From Desulforudis sp. (GTDB taxonomy: Bacteria; Bacillota; Desulfotomaculia; Desulfotomaculales; Desulforudaceae): a stretch of 64,000 bases of DNA. Below the pieces are notes generated by a model. It had not been told where the DNA came from. It did no database searches and saw only the letters and a list, made by a program, of their open reading frames with translations. The number at the start of each line of letters is the position of its first letter. Position 1 is the first letter of the stretch. The DNA lies in assembly GCA_003604975.1 (NCBI GenBank), contig QZIR01000038.1:1-64000 (forward strand), read 5' to 3'. Below are positions 36,782 to 45,863 of this stretch, piece after piece. The translations under genes and the position numbers were made by a program.

Positions 36782-36855
36782 GATGGACACACCCAAATGA
36801 GAACCAGCGGCAGTCTTTTCGACTCCCGCTGGTTCTCATTTGGGTGTGTCATCTT
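36780..36855. repeat. Very long near-perfect hairpin
   Basis: The left arm (36786-36810) and right arm (36826-36850) are perfectly complementary over 25 bp, extended by AAGAT/ATCTT after one bulged G, and the loop closes further with AGTC-TTTTC-GACT. It overlaps the TAA of the LysM-M23 gene. No T tract follows, so it is more than a simple terminator; an RNase III-like processing site or a small inverted-repeat element are options. Confidence 0.85.
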
Positions 36856-36965
36856 GGTTGATTATCGGTAAACCAGGAACCAGGGAGTGTATACTACAGG
36901 TAGGTAAGACTCCCGGCACCATTGTGATGAAGGACAGGCCGGGGATCGTAAAGGAGACGAAAGGA

Positions 36966-38222
36966 TTGCAGCTACTGTACGCGGACGCCGAGGGGACTTT
37001 GTACGAGGACCCGGACTATGAGGCGGCGGGCTGGAACGGGGCGGGCGGGACCCTGCGCCTGACCGGCGAGAACACCGTCACCCTGCCTGAAGGGGCGGAC
37101 CTGGTGCTACTCCCGGGAATGGCCCCGGTGGGCTGGGACCAGGGGAAAAAGAAACCGGTCAAGGACATCAAGCGGGTACAGGCCGGAGATCGGCTCTATG
37201 CAGTCGCTGCCACCCTGCCCGCGGGTTACACTCGGACGCTCCTGCCGGCCTACCGCCCGCACGGCAAGGCGGACATGCTCGGACTTTTCGGTTATACGGC
37301 GGTCGCGGCCAGGGACGGGGAATTCTACGTGGCCGCGGTGCAGACCGACGAGACCTACAAGTGGAACCCCCTGGTCTACAACGACCTGACCCTGCCGAAG
37401 CGGATCAAAAGTAAGAAGAAGGATCTGCCGAAAAACCGCCTTGTGGAACACCTCGCCGGATGTGCCCAGGAGTACCACTGCCTGACGGCTCAGAACATCT
37501 TCTACGAGCGCTGGGAGGCCGGGATCCCAGTGTCTCCCGGCTGTAACGCCGAATGTCTGGGGTGTATCTCGCTGCAGCCGTCGGAGTGCTGCGCCGCACC
37601 CCAGCAGCGGATCAAGTTTGTGCCGACCCAGGCCGAGGTGGTTGAGCTCGCCGTACCGCACTTGGAAAAGGGCGTGGAACCGATCATCAGTTTCGGACAG
37701 GGCTGTGAGGGTGAACCCCTGCTGCAGGCCGACCTGATCGCGGCGGCCATCAGGGAGATGCGGCAGCGTACAGACCGGGGTACCATCAACATGAACACCA
37801 ACGCCGGGGATACCGCAGCCTTGGAGAAACTGTGCCAGGCCGGACTGGACGCCGTCCGGGTGAGCATGCTCAGCGCCCGCCCGGACGTCTACGAGGCCTA
37901 TCACCGTCCGGGGGGGTTTGGGTTGGACGATGTGCGGCGTTCCCTAGCTTTGGCCCGCCGCTGCGAGCTCAACGTCTCGGTTAACCTGCTGGTGATGCCC
38001 GGGCTGACGGACCGAAAAGAGGAAACCGAGGCCCTGTTTGAGCTGTTCCGGGAGGGATGGGTGGACATGGTGCAGCTCCGTAACCTGAATATCGACCCCT
38101 ACCACCTGTTCCGGCAACTGCCGCCCGGGAAGGGGGAAGTCTTGGGTATTCGAAAGCTGATTGAGAGCCTGTGCTCGGTGTCCGGGTTGGAAGTCGGCAA
38201 CTACACCCACCCGCGCAAATGA
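36966..38222 (+). CDS. Radical SAM protein of unknown function
   Basis: The motif CNAECLGC (CxxxCxxC) and a following FGQGCEGEPLLQ, with GxGxE-like region, identify a radical SAM enzyme; no SPASM domain is evident. The N-terminal 190 residues are a separate non-catalytic domain. I do not know the substrate. TTG 36966 has AAGGAG 9 bp upstream and gives 418 residues starting MQLLYADAEG; longer in-frame starts run back into the hairpin. The TGA stop is the first base group of a heptad repeat array. Confidence 0.8.
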   Translation: MQLLYADAEGTLYEDPDYEAAGWNGAGGTLRLTGENTVTLPEGADLVLLPGMAPVGWDQGKKKPVKDIKRVQAGDRLYAVAATLPAGYTRTLLPAYRPHGKADMLGLFGYTAVAARDGEFYVAAVQTDETYKWNPLVYNDLTLPKRIKSKKKDLPKNRLVEHLAGCAQEYHCLTAQNIFYERWEAGIPVSPGCNAECLGCISLQPSECCAAPQQRIKFVPTQAEVVELAVPHLEKGVEPIISFGQGCEGEPLLQADLIAAAIREMRQRTDRGTINMNTNAGDTAALEKLCQAGLDAVRVSMLSARPDVYEAYHRPGGFGLDDVRRSLALARRCELNVSVNLLVMPGLTDRKEETEALFELFREGWVDMVQLRNLNIDPYHLFRQLPPGKGEVLGIRKLIESLCSVSGLEVGNYTHPRK

Positions 38223-38276
38223 GAAGTGGGATGTAAGAAGTTGGAAGTGACTCACCTCACACATCTCACTTCCCAA
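38219..38276. repeat. Heptad arrays in inverted arrangement (site H)
   Basis: GAGAAGTGGGATGTAAGAAG and TTGGAAGTGA on the left are followed by TCACCTCACACATCTCACTT on the right, able to form an imperfect hairpin. The array begins at the stop codon of the radical SAM gene and its last unit supplies the TTCCCA used as -35 of the rpmE promoter. Confidence 0.65.
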
Positions 38277-38298
38277 GTATGAGCAGGCGTGATATAAT
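38270..38298 (+). promoter_or_regulatory. Putative rpmE promoter
   Basis: TATAAT (38293-38298) with an extended TGA motif and TTCCCA (38270-38275) as a 4/6 -35, spacer 17 bp. Confidence 0.5.
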
Positions 38299-38339
38299 AC
38301 TTGCGTTCTGTATTCCTGTGCGAAGAGAGGTGACATAAA

Positions 38340-38549
38340 TTGAAGAAGGATCTTCATCCGAAGTACGGAAAGGCCAAGTTCACCTGCATCTGCGGTGCGG
38401 TCTTTGAGGTTGGCTCAACCACGAAGGAACAGCGTGTCGACATCTGCTCCAAGTGCCACCCGTTCTACACCGGGACCCAGCGGACGGTAGAGACCCGCGG
38501 CAGGGCCGAGCAGTTCCGCAGAAAGTACGGTCTTAACCAGGGCAGTTAG
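38340..38549 (+). CDS. rpmE: Ribosomal protein bL31 (zinc-binding C+ form)
   Basis: The 69-residue protein has [21 protein letters not shown] and [15 protein letters not shown]; the CxC and CxxC pairs mark the zinc-containing form. TTG start after GAGAGGTGA. It ends in a terminator hairpin. Confidence 0.97.
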   Translation: MKKDLHPKYGKAKFTCICGAVFEVGSTTKEQRVDICSKCHPFYTGTQRTVETRGRAEQFRRKYGLNQGS

Positions 38550-38574
38550 CAGAGTGGAACTCTGCTAATTCTTT
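38546..38574 (+). terminator. Terminator after rpmE
   Basis: TTAGCAGAGT-GGA-ACTCTGCTAA followed by TTCTTT; the stem includes the rpmE stop codon. Confidence 0.7.
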
Positions 38575-38589
38575 AAAGGGAGAGAATTG

Positions 38590-39489
38590 ATGAAGTCACC
38601 CCCTACCTATGGCGGTCAGGCCGTTATCGAAGGGGTAATGATGCGCGGGCCGGAGGAATGGGCGGTCGCCTGCCGTTGTCCGGACAACTCCATAACCGTC
38701 GAAAAACGGCCCGTGGAATCGGTTACCAAGCGGTTTCCGCTTCTGAAGTGGCCGTTTATACGTGGTACGGTTGTTTTGGTCGAGTCTCTGGTCATCGGCA
38801 TCCGGGCCCTCACCTTCTCAGCCAACCAGGCTACCGGGGAGGAAGACCAACCGATCTCACCGCTCGAGATGATCGGCACGATTGCCTTTGCGATTGGCCT
38901 TTCCATCGTCCTGTTTATCGTGCTGCCCGTGGTGCTGGCACACTTGTTCAAGCCGGTGATCCATGGGGCCGTGGGGCAGAACATCCTGGAAGGCGGGATC
39001 CGTATTCTCGTGTTCCTGGCCTACATCGCACTGGTCGGGCTGCTGAAGGACATCCAGCGGGTCTTCGAGTACCACGGGGCGGAACACAAGACCATCAACG
39101 CTTACGAGGCCGGGTCAGAACTTACGCCGGCAAAGGTGCAGCGGTTCTCGGTTCAGCACCCCCGCTGCGGGACCAGCTTTTTGCTGGTAGTAATTGTATT
39201 GAAGATCTTCATCTTCGCCTTTCTGGCCACAGACCCGCTCTGGTGGCGGATCGCCTCCCGCATCCTGTTGCTGCCGTTGGTAGCCGGGATTGCCTACGAA
39301 CTGATTAAATTCGCCGCGCGCCACGATAAGGCGTTCTTTTGCCGCCTGCTCATCGCGCCCGGCATGCTTATCCAGCGTCTGACCACCCGGGAACCCGATG
39401 ACGGCCAGGTCGAAGTTGCCATCCGGGCTTTTCAGGCGGTTAAAGTAGCTGAGAACGGAGAAGGAAAACCCGATGCTTGCCAAACTTGA
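38590..39489 (+). CDS. DUF1385 membrane protein (YqhQ-like)
   Basis: The 299-residue protein opens [20 protein letters not shown] and has [17 protein letters not shown] plus [11 protein letters not shown], the DUF1385 signature, with about four membrane helices. Possible metal ligands are the His-Glu-His of GAEHK. The function is unclear. ATG 38590 follows GGGAGAG by 5 bp. The 3' end overlaps prfA by 17 bp, so translation is coupled. Confidence 0.88.
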   Translation: MKSPPTYGGQAVIEGVMMRGPEEWAVACRCPDNSITVEKRPVESVTKRFPLLKWPFIRGTVVLVESLVIGIRALTFSANQATGEEDQPISPLEMIGTIAFAIGLSIVLFIVLPVVLAHLFKPVIHGAVGQNILEGGIRILVFLAYIALVGLLKDIQRVFEYHGAEHKTINAYEAGSELTPAKVQRFSVQHPRCGTSFLLVVIVLKIFIFAFLATDPLWWRIASRILLLPLVAGIAYELIKFAARHDKAFFCRLLIAPGMLIQRLTTREPDDGQVEVAIRAFQAVKVAENGEGKPDACQT

Positions 39490-40540
39490 TCATCTGGCAG
39501 AAAAGTACGAGACATTAAACACGCTGATCAGCGATCCGGAGGTCATTCAGGACCAGGAACGCTGGCGCGGATACATGAAGGCCCACGCCGAACTGGACGA
39601 CGTGGTCAGTGCCTACCGCGAGTACAAGCAGGTGGTGGCCGAAATGGACGGCGCCCGGGAGATTCTTGATGAGGAAAAGGATCCCGACCTGCGTGAGATG
39701 GCCGAGGCCGAACTGGATGAACTGGAAGTAAGACGCGTGAAACTCGAGAAGCGGCTCCGGGTGCTGTTGCTGCCGAAGGATCCAAGCGACGAGAAGAACG
39801 TGATCATGGAGATCCGGGCCGGTACCGGAGGACACGAGGCGGCCCTTTTTGCGGGGGATCTACTACGGATGTACCTGCGTTACGCCGAGCGGCAGGGCTG
39901 GCGGATTGAGATGCTGGGCGCGAACGAGACCGATCTCGGCGGCTTCAAGGAAGCAGTCGTGCTGATTGAAGGCCGGGGCGCGTACTCCAGGCTGAAGTTC
40001 GAAAGCGGTGTGCACCGTGTCCAGCGCGTACCGGACACCGAGTCCAGCGGCCGTATTCACACTTCCGCGGCCACCGTGGCTGTGCTGCCCGAAGCGGAGG
40101 AAGTGGACGTGGATATTAAACCCGAGGAGGTCCGGGTGGACATCTTCTGTTCCACCGGCCCGGGTGGACAATCGGTAAACACCACTCAGTCCGCGGTGCG
40201 GGTCACCCACATCCCGACCGGAATCGTGGTCAGCTGTCAGGACGAGAAGTCCCAGCACAAGAACCGTGATAAGGCCATGAAAGTACTGCGGGCGCGTATC
40301 CTGGACAAATTAATGCAGGAACAGCAGCAGGAAATCGCTTCGGCGCGTAAGACCCAGGTGGGTTCCGGCGACCGGAGCCAGCGGATTCGGACCTACAACT
40401 TCCCTCAGAACCGGATGACCGATCACCGGCTGAACCTTACGCTGTACCGGTTAGACGAACTTCTGCAGGGCTCCATTGAAGAACTGGTCGATGCCCTGAT
40501 CACGGCTGACCAGGCCGAAAAGCTGAAGACAATGGATTGA
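39473..40540 (+). CDS. prfA: Peptide chain release factor 1
   Basis: RF1 reads UAA and UAG. GGQ, the hydrolysis motif, is at residues 231-233 ([16 protein letters not shown]); the tripeptide of the codon-recognition loop is PDT (187-189), within the PxT pattern of RF1. Length 355 is normal. The next gene, prmC, methylates the GGQ glutamine. Confidence 0.97.
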   Translation: MLAKLDHLAEKYETLNTLISDPEVIQDQERWRGYMKAHAELDDVVSAYREYKQVVAEMDGAREILDEEKDPDLREMAEAELDELEVRRVKLEKRLRVLLLPKDPSDEKNVIMEIRAGTGGHEAALFAGDLLRMYLRYAERQGWRIEMLGANETDLGGFKEAVVLIEGRGAYSRLKFESGVHRVQRVPDTESSGRIHTSAATVAVLPEAEEVDVDIKPEEVRVDIFCSTGPGGQSVNTTQSAVRVTHIPTGIVVSCQDEKSQHKNRDKAMKVLRARILDKLMQEQQQEIASARKTQVGSGDRSQRIRTYNFPQNRMTDHRLNLTLYRLDELLQGSIEELVDALITADQAEKLKTMD

Positions 40541-40544
40541 TGAT

Positions 40545-41411
40545 TTGGTGGTTACCTGTACGGTCCGAGATGCCCTCATGTGGGGGCGTGAGCGGCTGCA
40601 GGCCGCAGGTGTCGATACCGCGGTATTGGATACCCGGGTTCTTCTGGCACACGCATTGAACTGTGAGCCTGCCCTGCTTTACCGTGAACCGGATTTCGCG
40701 GTGCCCCCTCAGGTCCAGGCTCAGTTCTACGGGCTGGTTGAGAGTAGGGCGCAGGGCACGCCGGTCGCCTATCTGATCGGGCAAAAAGAATTCTACGGAT
40801 TGGACTTTGCGGTGAACCGCGGTGTGCTTATTCCCCGGCCTGAAACCGAGATGCTCGTCCAGCGAGGCCTGGAACTGCTGGCGCCGGCGGTTGCGCCCCG
40901 GGTGGTCGATGTCGGTACGGGGTCGGGTGCACTCGGCGTAACCGTAGCCAAGTACCGGGCCGACGCCGAGGTCTGGGCCGTTGATGTTTCTTCCGCCGCC
41001 TTGGCCGTCGCCAAGCGCAACGCTACTTATCACGACGTACTTACCCGAATGCATTTCAGCCAGGGAGACCTGCTGACCCCCCTGCCACGGATTCTCGAAG
41101 GCAGTGTCGATCTCATCCTGGCGAACCTTCCCTACATTCCCGAAACGCAAATCGTGCTCCTGCCCCGCGAGGTACGGGCTGAGCCCAGTGTCGCCCTGAA
41201 CGGGGGGGTGGACGGGCTCGACGTGTACCGCCGCCTCATTCCTGCCGCGCGCGCCTATTTGAAACCGGGCGGGTACCTACTAATGGAAATCGGTCCGGGC
41301 CAGGCCCTTCCTTTGTTTCACATTGTTCACGCCGAAGGTTTTTCCGGTTGGCACGAGTATGACTTGGCCGGTCGGGAACGGGTCGTCTTCGCCTGCCGAA
41401 CCCTTGAATAA
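40545..41411 (+). CDS. prmC: Release factor glutamine methyltransferase
   Basis: A 288-residue class I SAM methyltransferase with VVDVGTGSGALGVTVAKY and the catalytic-site sequence ANLPYIP, where the usual NPPY is NLPY. It methylates the Gln of GGQ in RF1/RF2. It starts 4 bp after prfA; TTG 40545 and GTG 40548 are alternatives. Confidence 0.94.
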   Translation: MVVTCTVRDALMWGRERLQAAGVDTAVLDTRVLLAHALNCEPALLYREPDFAVPPQVQAQFYGLVESRAQGTPVAYLIGQKEFYGLDFAVNRGVLIPRPETEMLVQRGLELLAPAVAPRVVDVGTGSGALGVTVAKYRADAEVWAVDVSSAALAVAKRNATYHDVLTRMHFSQGDLLTPLPRILEGSVDLILANLPYIPETQIVLLPREVRAEPSVALNGGVDGLDVYRRLIPAARAYLKPGGYLLMEIGPGQALPLFHIVHAEGFSGWHEYDLAGRERVVFACRTLE

Positions 41412-41465
41412 GTTAATAAGTTAAGTGCCTGGCACCATCTCCTAAAAGTAACCGTCCCCCTTTCC

Positions 41466-41499
41466 CCTCTGACATCCGACATCCGTTTTGTGGTATACT
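41466..41499 (+). promoter_or_regulatory. Putative sua5 promoter overlapping a heptad array (site I)
   Basis: TATACT (41494-41499) with extended TGG motif; CTGACA (41469-41474) as a 5/6 -35 at a 19-bp spacing. The -35 lies within the repeat TCTGACATCCGACATCC (41468-41484). Confidence 0.4.
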
Positions 41500-41616
41500 A
41501 CCACGAGATGTATGGTCGGCTTTTGAGGTATTATGAAATGCCTTAGGCCTATAACTGAAATTTGTCAGAGGTTATGTATTACTGTGTTTCAGGATAAACA
41601 GAGGATAAAGACCGCC

Positions 41617-42648
41617 GTGTGGGTGGTTGATCCCGAACAGCCCGACCCGCAGGTGATGGCCCGGGCGGGCTCTGTTATTCGCGGCGGCGGCCTGGTGGCC
41701 TTTCCGACCGAGACCGTCTACGGCCTGGGCGCTAATGCCCTGGATGCGAACGCGGTACGCGGCGTCTTTGTCGCGAAGGGGCGTCCGCAGGACAATCCCC
41801 TGATCGTCCACATCGGCGCCGTAAGGGATTTGGAAGGTGTGATCAGCGAGATCACCCCGATGGCCGAAAAGCTGATACCACTTTTCTGGCCTGGCCCGCT
41901 GACCCTGGTGTTGCCCAGGGATCCGGCGATCCCTGCCGAGGTTACGGCTGGGCTCGAGACGGTCGGGGTTCGGATGCCGGCCCACCCCGTGGCTCTGTCC
42001 CTGGTGCGGGCTTCGGGTGTACCCGTAGCCGCGCCCAGTGCGAATGCGTCCGGTCGGCCCAGTCCAACGCACGCCGGGCACGTACTGACCGATCTGAACG
42101 GCAGAATTGAAGCGATTATTGATGCGGGTCCTTCCGCCTTGGGGGTGGAGTCGACGGTACTGGACGTCACCGGCCGGTATCCGGTGGTCCTGCGCCCCGG
42201 CGGGGTAACCGTAGAAGATATTGAGGCAGTCCTTGGTGTCGAGGTACGGGTGGCCGGGGAACAGAATGAGGTACCGCGTTCACCCGGGATGAAATACCGC
42301 CATTACGCACCCCGTGCTGATTTGCTGCTGGTAACCGGTCCGCCGGACGCAGTGCGGCGAGAAATTTTGGAGCTGGCCGAGACCGACCGTGGACGGCGTC
42401 GTGTGGTGGTTCTGGCACGGGTGGAATCGGCCGGGGACTATCCGGGCCTGGAAGTCGTTCCTTGCGGGCGGCGGGATGACCCGGATGATGTTGCCGCCGG
42501 GTTATACGCGGCGTTGCGTCAGTGTGACGCGGCCGGGGCGGACCTGATCCTGGCCGAGGGTGTCGAGGTCCGGGGTGTAGGGCACGCCGTAATGAACCGG
42601 CTACGTAAGGCGGCGAAAGAGATTATCAGATTGGGAGCGGAAGAATGA
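41617..42648 (+). CDS. L-threonylcarbamoyladenylate synthase (Sua5 type)
   Basis: Makes threonylcarbamoyl-AMP for the t6A37 tRNA modification. The YrdC domain has GGLVAFPTETVYGLGANA and KGRPQDNPLIVHI; a C-terminal Sua5 domain follows after SPGMKYRHYAPRADLLLV. GTG 41617 after GAGGAT gives 343 residues, like YwlC; an in-frame ATG at 41533 would add 28 unrelated residues. Confidence 0.93.
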   Translation: MWVVDPEQPDPQVMARAGSVIRGGGLVAFPTETVYGLGANALDANAVRGVFVAKGRPQDNPLIVHIGAVRDLEGVISEITPMAEKLIPLFWPGPLTLVLPRDPAIPAEVTAGLETVGVRMPAHPVALSLVRASGVPVAAPSANASGRPSPTHAGHVLTDLNGRIEAIIDAGPSALGVESTVLDVTGRYPVVLRPGGVTVEDIEAVLGVEVRVAGEQNEVPRSPGMKYRHYAPRADLLLVTGPPDAVRREILELAETDRGRRRVVVLARVESAGDYPGLEVVPCGRRDDPDDVAAGLYAALRQCDAAGADLILAEGVEVRGVGHAVMNRLRKAAKEIIRLGAEE

Positions 42649-43184
42649 GTGTTGGCACCCTGGCCCTGCTGGCGGCCGCACTGGGCGCCGACGCCTTTTC
42701 CCTGAGCCTGGGTCTTGGCTTGGCCGGGGTACCCCGGAAGCAGGCGGTGCTCCTGGTGGTCGTGGTCTTTGTCTTTCACGTGCTGTTGCCTATTTTCGGG
42801 TTCTGGCTGGGGGAGCTTTTTGGGCGGGTGGCCGGTCAATGGGCGGCCTACGTGGGCGCTGGCGTACTTTTCTACCTGGGTGTGAAAATGATTATTGATT
42901 CATTTAAGCAGGAGGCTGTCGTCAGCCCCTCGGCGCTGACCGGTCTGTTCGGGATCGTACTCCTTGGCCTCAGTGTAAGCTTGGACGCGCTGAGCGTTGG
43001 CTTTACGCTGGGAGTTGCGGGGGGACAGTTATTTCTAGTCGCTGGCGTGATCGGAATCGTTGCCGGCTTGATGACGGCGAGCGCCTTTATCCTGGCCAAG
43101 TGGGTACAGGGCTGGGTGGGCCAGCGGGCGCAGCTTGTCGGGGGAGTAGTGCTGGTCGGTGTCGGCATCCGGTTACTGTTTTAA
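42645..43184 (+). CDS. mntP: Manganese efflux pump MntP
   Basis: The 179-residue, six-helix protein has the paired metal-site motifs GADAFSLSLGLG and SLDALSVGFTLG. It exports Mn2+. It overlaps sua5 by 4 bp; the order sua5 - mntP - ywlE is close to that of Bacillus. Confidence 0.92.
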   Translation: MSVGTLALLAAALGADAFSLSLGLGLAGVPRKQAVLLVVVVFVFHVLLPIFGFWLGELFGRVAGQWAAYVGAGVLFYLGVKMIIDSFKQEAVVSPSALTGLFGIVLLGLSVSLDALSVGFTLGVAGGQLFLVAGVIGIVAGLMTASAFILAKWVQGWVGQRAQLVGGVVLVGVGIRLLF

Positions 43185-43260
43185 CAGGGGTTTACCCCTA
43201 TGTGGTATAACCAAATCCGAAAATCCGAGGGCCTGACCCCTTGCGAAGGTGAGATGATCG

Positions 43261-43755
43261 ATGAAACCGATAACCATCCTTTTCGTCTGTACCGGGAACA
43301 CCTGCCGGTCGCCGATGGCGGCGGGCCTGGCCCGGCACATCCTGGCCCGGAGCGGTGACCACCGGACGCGGGTGCTCTCGGCAGGGGTCTGCACCCTGCC
43401 TGGGACGGCCGCGACTGACGTGGCCATCGAATCGCTGGCGGAACAAGGAATCGACATCTCGAACCACCGTTCCGCGATGCTTACCCCGGACCTGATCGCC
43501 CAGGCCGATCTGATCCTGGCCATGACCGCCTCCCACAAACGCGAAGTCCTGCAGGCGGGGCCTGATATCGCACACAAGGTATATACCATTGGTGAGTATG
43601 CGGGAATGGGTGGCGACCTGGCCGACCCGTTCGGCGGGCCGCTGGCCATCTACCGGCAGTACGCCGCCCGCCTCGAGGTCCTGGTCAGGCTGGTGTTGAG
43701 ACGGCTTGAAGGTGAAATTAATCGAATTGGGCAGGATAATCGCGGTAAGATGTAG
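43261..43755 (+). CDS. Low-molecular-weight protein (arginine/tyrosine) phosphatase, YwlE-like
   Basis: P-loop CTGNTCRS with Cys10 and Arg16, and the general acid in DPFGG. The Thr in CTGNTCR matches the position that makes YwlE an arginine phosphatase, whereas tyrosine phosphatases usually have Ile there. The 3' end extends 20-25 residues past the usual and overlaps the region before rpiB. Confidence 0.9.
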   Translation: MKPITILFVCTGNTCRSPMAAGLARHILARSGDHRTRVLSAGVCTLPGTAATDVAIESLAEQGIDISNHRSAMLTPDLIAQADLILAMTASHKREVLQAGPDIAHKVYTIGEYAGMGGDLADPFGGPLAIYRQYAARLEVLVRLVLRRLEGEINRIGQDNRGKM

Positions 43756-43822
43756 AAAATGGTGGCTTGTGCAAAAAGGCAGTGATACACCTACCGTTGT
43801 CCGGAAAGGGGAAGGTGAAACC

Positions 43823-44284
43823 TTGCGCGTGGCAGTAGCCAGTGACCACGGCGGCTTTGAACTGAAGAAGACGGTGACCCGATACCTGGAATCGCAGGGT
43901 ATCGAGTACCGGGATTTTGGAACCCATTCTGCCGAATCCTGTGACTACCCCGACATTGCCCGGGCTCTGGCCGAGGCGGTGGCCGACGGGACCTTCGATC
44001 GCGGGATCGTGATCTGCGGTACGGGTATCGGGGTTTCAATTGTAGCCAATAAGGTTCCCGGCATCAGGGCGGCACTGTGCCACGACACGTTCTCGGCCCA
44101 TGCCTCGCGGGAACACAACAACGCCAATATTCTGGCGATGGGGGAACGGGTGATCGGACCGGGGCTGGCCCGTGATGTCGTTAAGGTATGGCTTGAGACC
44201 GGGTTTGAGGGTGGACGTCACGCCCGCCGGGTGGACAAGATCACCAGCATCGAAGAAACGTTTTGTAACGGTAAAGGGTTGTAA
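43823..44284 (+). CDS. rpiB: Ribose-5-phosphate isomerase B
   Basis: The 153-residue protein has MRVAVASDHGGFELK, CGTGIGVSIVANK with the active Cys and HASREHNNANILAMG. TTG 43823 follows GGGGAAGGTG and gives the usual length; the longer in-frame extension would run into the phosphatase gene. Confidence 0.95.
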   Translation: MRVAVASDHGGFELKKTVTRYLESQGIEYRDFGTHSAESCDYPDIARALAEAVADGTFDRGIVICGTGIGVSIVANKVPGIRAALCHDTFSAHASREHNNANILAMGERVIGPGLARDVVKVWLETGFEGGRHARRVDKITSIEETFCNGKGL

Positions 44285-44312
44285 TGCCGTAGGAAAGCAA
44301 CATTGAAATATG

Positions 44313-44358
44313 GGAGACCGTTCAGGCAGCCCAGCCCAATGATGACACGACGGTCTCC
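44313..44358 (+). other. GGAGACCGT/ACGGTCTCC stem in front of glyA
   Basis: A 9-bp perfect stem (44313-44321 with 44350-44358) closes a 28-nt loop; its right arm abuts the glyA site AAGGAGGAG. Folding would place the ribosome site next to a helix. No match to known glycine or folate riboswitches was recognised. Confidence 0.4.
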
Positions 44359-44376
44359 AAGGAGGAGTTAGATACG

Positions 44377-45621
44377 ATGACTGACCACCGTCCCCTGGCC
44401 GAGGTCGATCCGGAAATCGCCCGCGCCATTGCCCTGGAAAAGGAACGCCAGTGTTCCAAGCTGGAACTGATCGCGTCTGAAAACTTCGTCAGCCGGGCGG
44501 TCCTGGAGGCCCAGGGCTCGGTGCTGACCAATAAATACGCCGAGGGTTACCCGGGCCGCCGTTACTACGGTGGCTGTGAGTTTGTGGACATCGCCGAAAG
44601 CCTGGCCATTAACCGGGCCAAGCAGCTGTTTGGCGCCGACCATGCAAACGTGCAGCCCCACTCGGGCGCGCAGGCGAACATGGCCGTCTACTTGGCGATG
44701 CTGAACCACGGCGATCGAATTATGGGTATGACCCTGTCTCACGGCGGGCATCTGACTCACGGCATGAAAATCAACTTTTCCGGCAAGTATTTCGATGTGG
44801 TTTCCTACGGCGTGGAAGAGGCCACCGGACGGATCAACTACGACGAGATGCGCCGTATCGCCCGGGAAACCCGGCCGCGCCTGATTATCGGGGGGGCCAG
44901 CGCCTATCCCCGGGCCTTCGACTTTGCCGTGATGCGCGAGATCGCCGACGAAGTGGGTGCGATCTTGATGGTGGACATGGCGCACATCGCCGGCCTGGTG
45001 GCAGCGGGAGCGCACATGAACCCGGTTCCCTATGCAGATGTGGTCACGACCACCAACCATAAGACCCTGCGCGGTCCCCGCGGCGGGATGATCCTCTGCA
45101 AGGAGGAGTACGCCGCCGCCATCGACAAGGGGGTCTTTCCGGGCATCCAGGGCGGTCCCCTCATGCACGTGATCGCGGCCAAGGCCGTCGCCCTCCACGA
45201 GGCCCTGCAGCCGGAGTTCAAGGAGTACCAGTTCCAAATCGTGAAGAACGCCCAGGCCCTGGCTGCCGGGCTGCAGGAATACGGCTTTGAACTGGTCTCC
45301 GGCGGTACGGACAATCACCTGATGCTGGTGGACCTGCGGAACAAGGGTCTGACCGGGCGGGATGCCGAGAACATGCTGGATGCCGTACGGGTGACCTGCA
45401 ACATGAACGTAATCCCGTTTGACCCGCAGCCACCGCGGGTGACCAGCGGCATTCGCCTGGGTACGGCAGCCATGACCAGCCGTGGAATGGACGAAGAGAC
45501 AATGCGCCGGATCGCCGAGGTCATTCACTACGCTCTCGATTACCCAAACGATGCACAATACTTGGAGAAGGCCCGCGGGATGGTGGATGAGCTCTGCGCG
45601 GCGTTCCCGCTGGAGTACTAG
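44377..45621 (+). CDS. glyA: Serine hydroxymethyltransferase
   Basis: The 414-residue PLP enzyme interconverts serine and glycine with tetrahydrofolate. The PLP-Lys is in [34 protein letters not shown] and [15 protein letters not shown] are typical. AGGAGG lies 11 bp before the ATG. Confidence 0.98.
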   Translation: MTDHRPLAEVDPEIARAIALEKERQCSKLELIASENFVSRAVLEAQGSVLTNKYAEGYPGRRYYGGCEFVDIAESLAINRAKQLFGADHANVQPHSGAQANMAVYLAMLNHGDRIMGMTLSHGGHLTHGMKINFSGKYFDVVSYGVEEATGRINYDEMRRIARETRPRLIIGGASAYPRAFDFAVMREIADEVGAILMVDMAHIAGLVAAGAHMNPVPYADVVTTTNHKTLRGPRGGMILCKEEYAAAIDKGVFPGIQGGPLMHVIAAKAVALHEALQPEFKEYQFQIVKNAQALAAGLQEYGFELVSGGTDNHLMLVDLRNKGLTGRDAENMLDAVRVTCNMNVIPFDPQPPRVTSGIRLGTAAMTSRGMDEETMRRIAEVIHYALDYPNDAQYLEKARGMVDELCAAFPLEY

Positions 45622-45633
45622 AAACAGCTTCTG

Positions 45634-45822
45634 AACGGTACGCTTTCCCTCGTCTTGCCTTCGCAAACATGCAGTGACAGCGGAATCTGCTCGTTGCGCC
45701 TCGGGCGTCGCCGAACTCGCTTCGCTCAAACAGGCGGCCGACGCTATTCCCCGGCTCCACTGCGCATTTTTGATTCATACTCGCTATCGTTTGCTGCCGG
45801 CAAGAACTCGGCGCGTACCGTT
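45634..45822. mobile_element. 189-bp non-coding element bounded by 10-bp inverted repeats (MITE-like)
   Basis: AACGGTACGC (45634-45643) and GCGTACCGTT (45813-45822) are perfect terminal inverted repeats. The inside (CGTTGCGCCTCGGGCGTC, GAACTCGCTTCGCTCAAACA) resembles a repetitive intergenic sequence common in Firmicute genomes, often mis-annotated as a small protein on the minus strand (LFERSEFGDARG). No transposase. No target-site duplication was evident. Confidence 0.5.
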
Positions 45823-45863
45823 AAGTCGCCCCGTCTGCGGAGTGACTTGGCGGAAGGAGATTA

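Noticed and set aside
40028-40036. PDT instead of PAT/PVT in the RF1 codon-recognition loop
   Set aside because: The middle residue is variable; acidic residues occur in other Firmicute RF1 proteins, so it is not a sign of changed codon reading.
44368-45729. 453-codon minus frame over glyA
   Set aside because: Shadow of glyA codon structure; no recognisable motif.
45521-45778. Minus-strand frame containing LFERSEFGDARG
   Set aside because: This peptide is a common false gene from repetitive intergenic DNA; the region is better explained as a MITE-like element.
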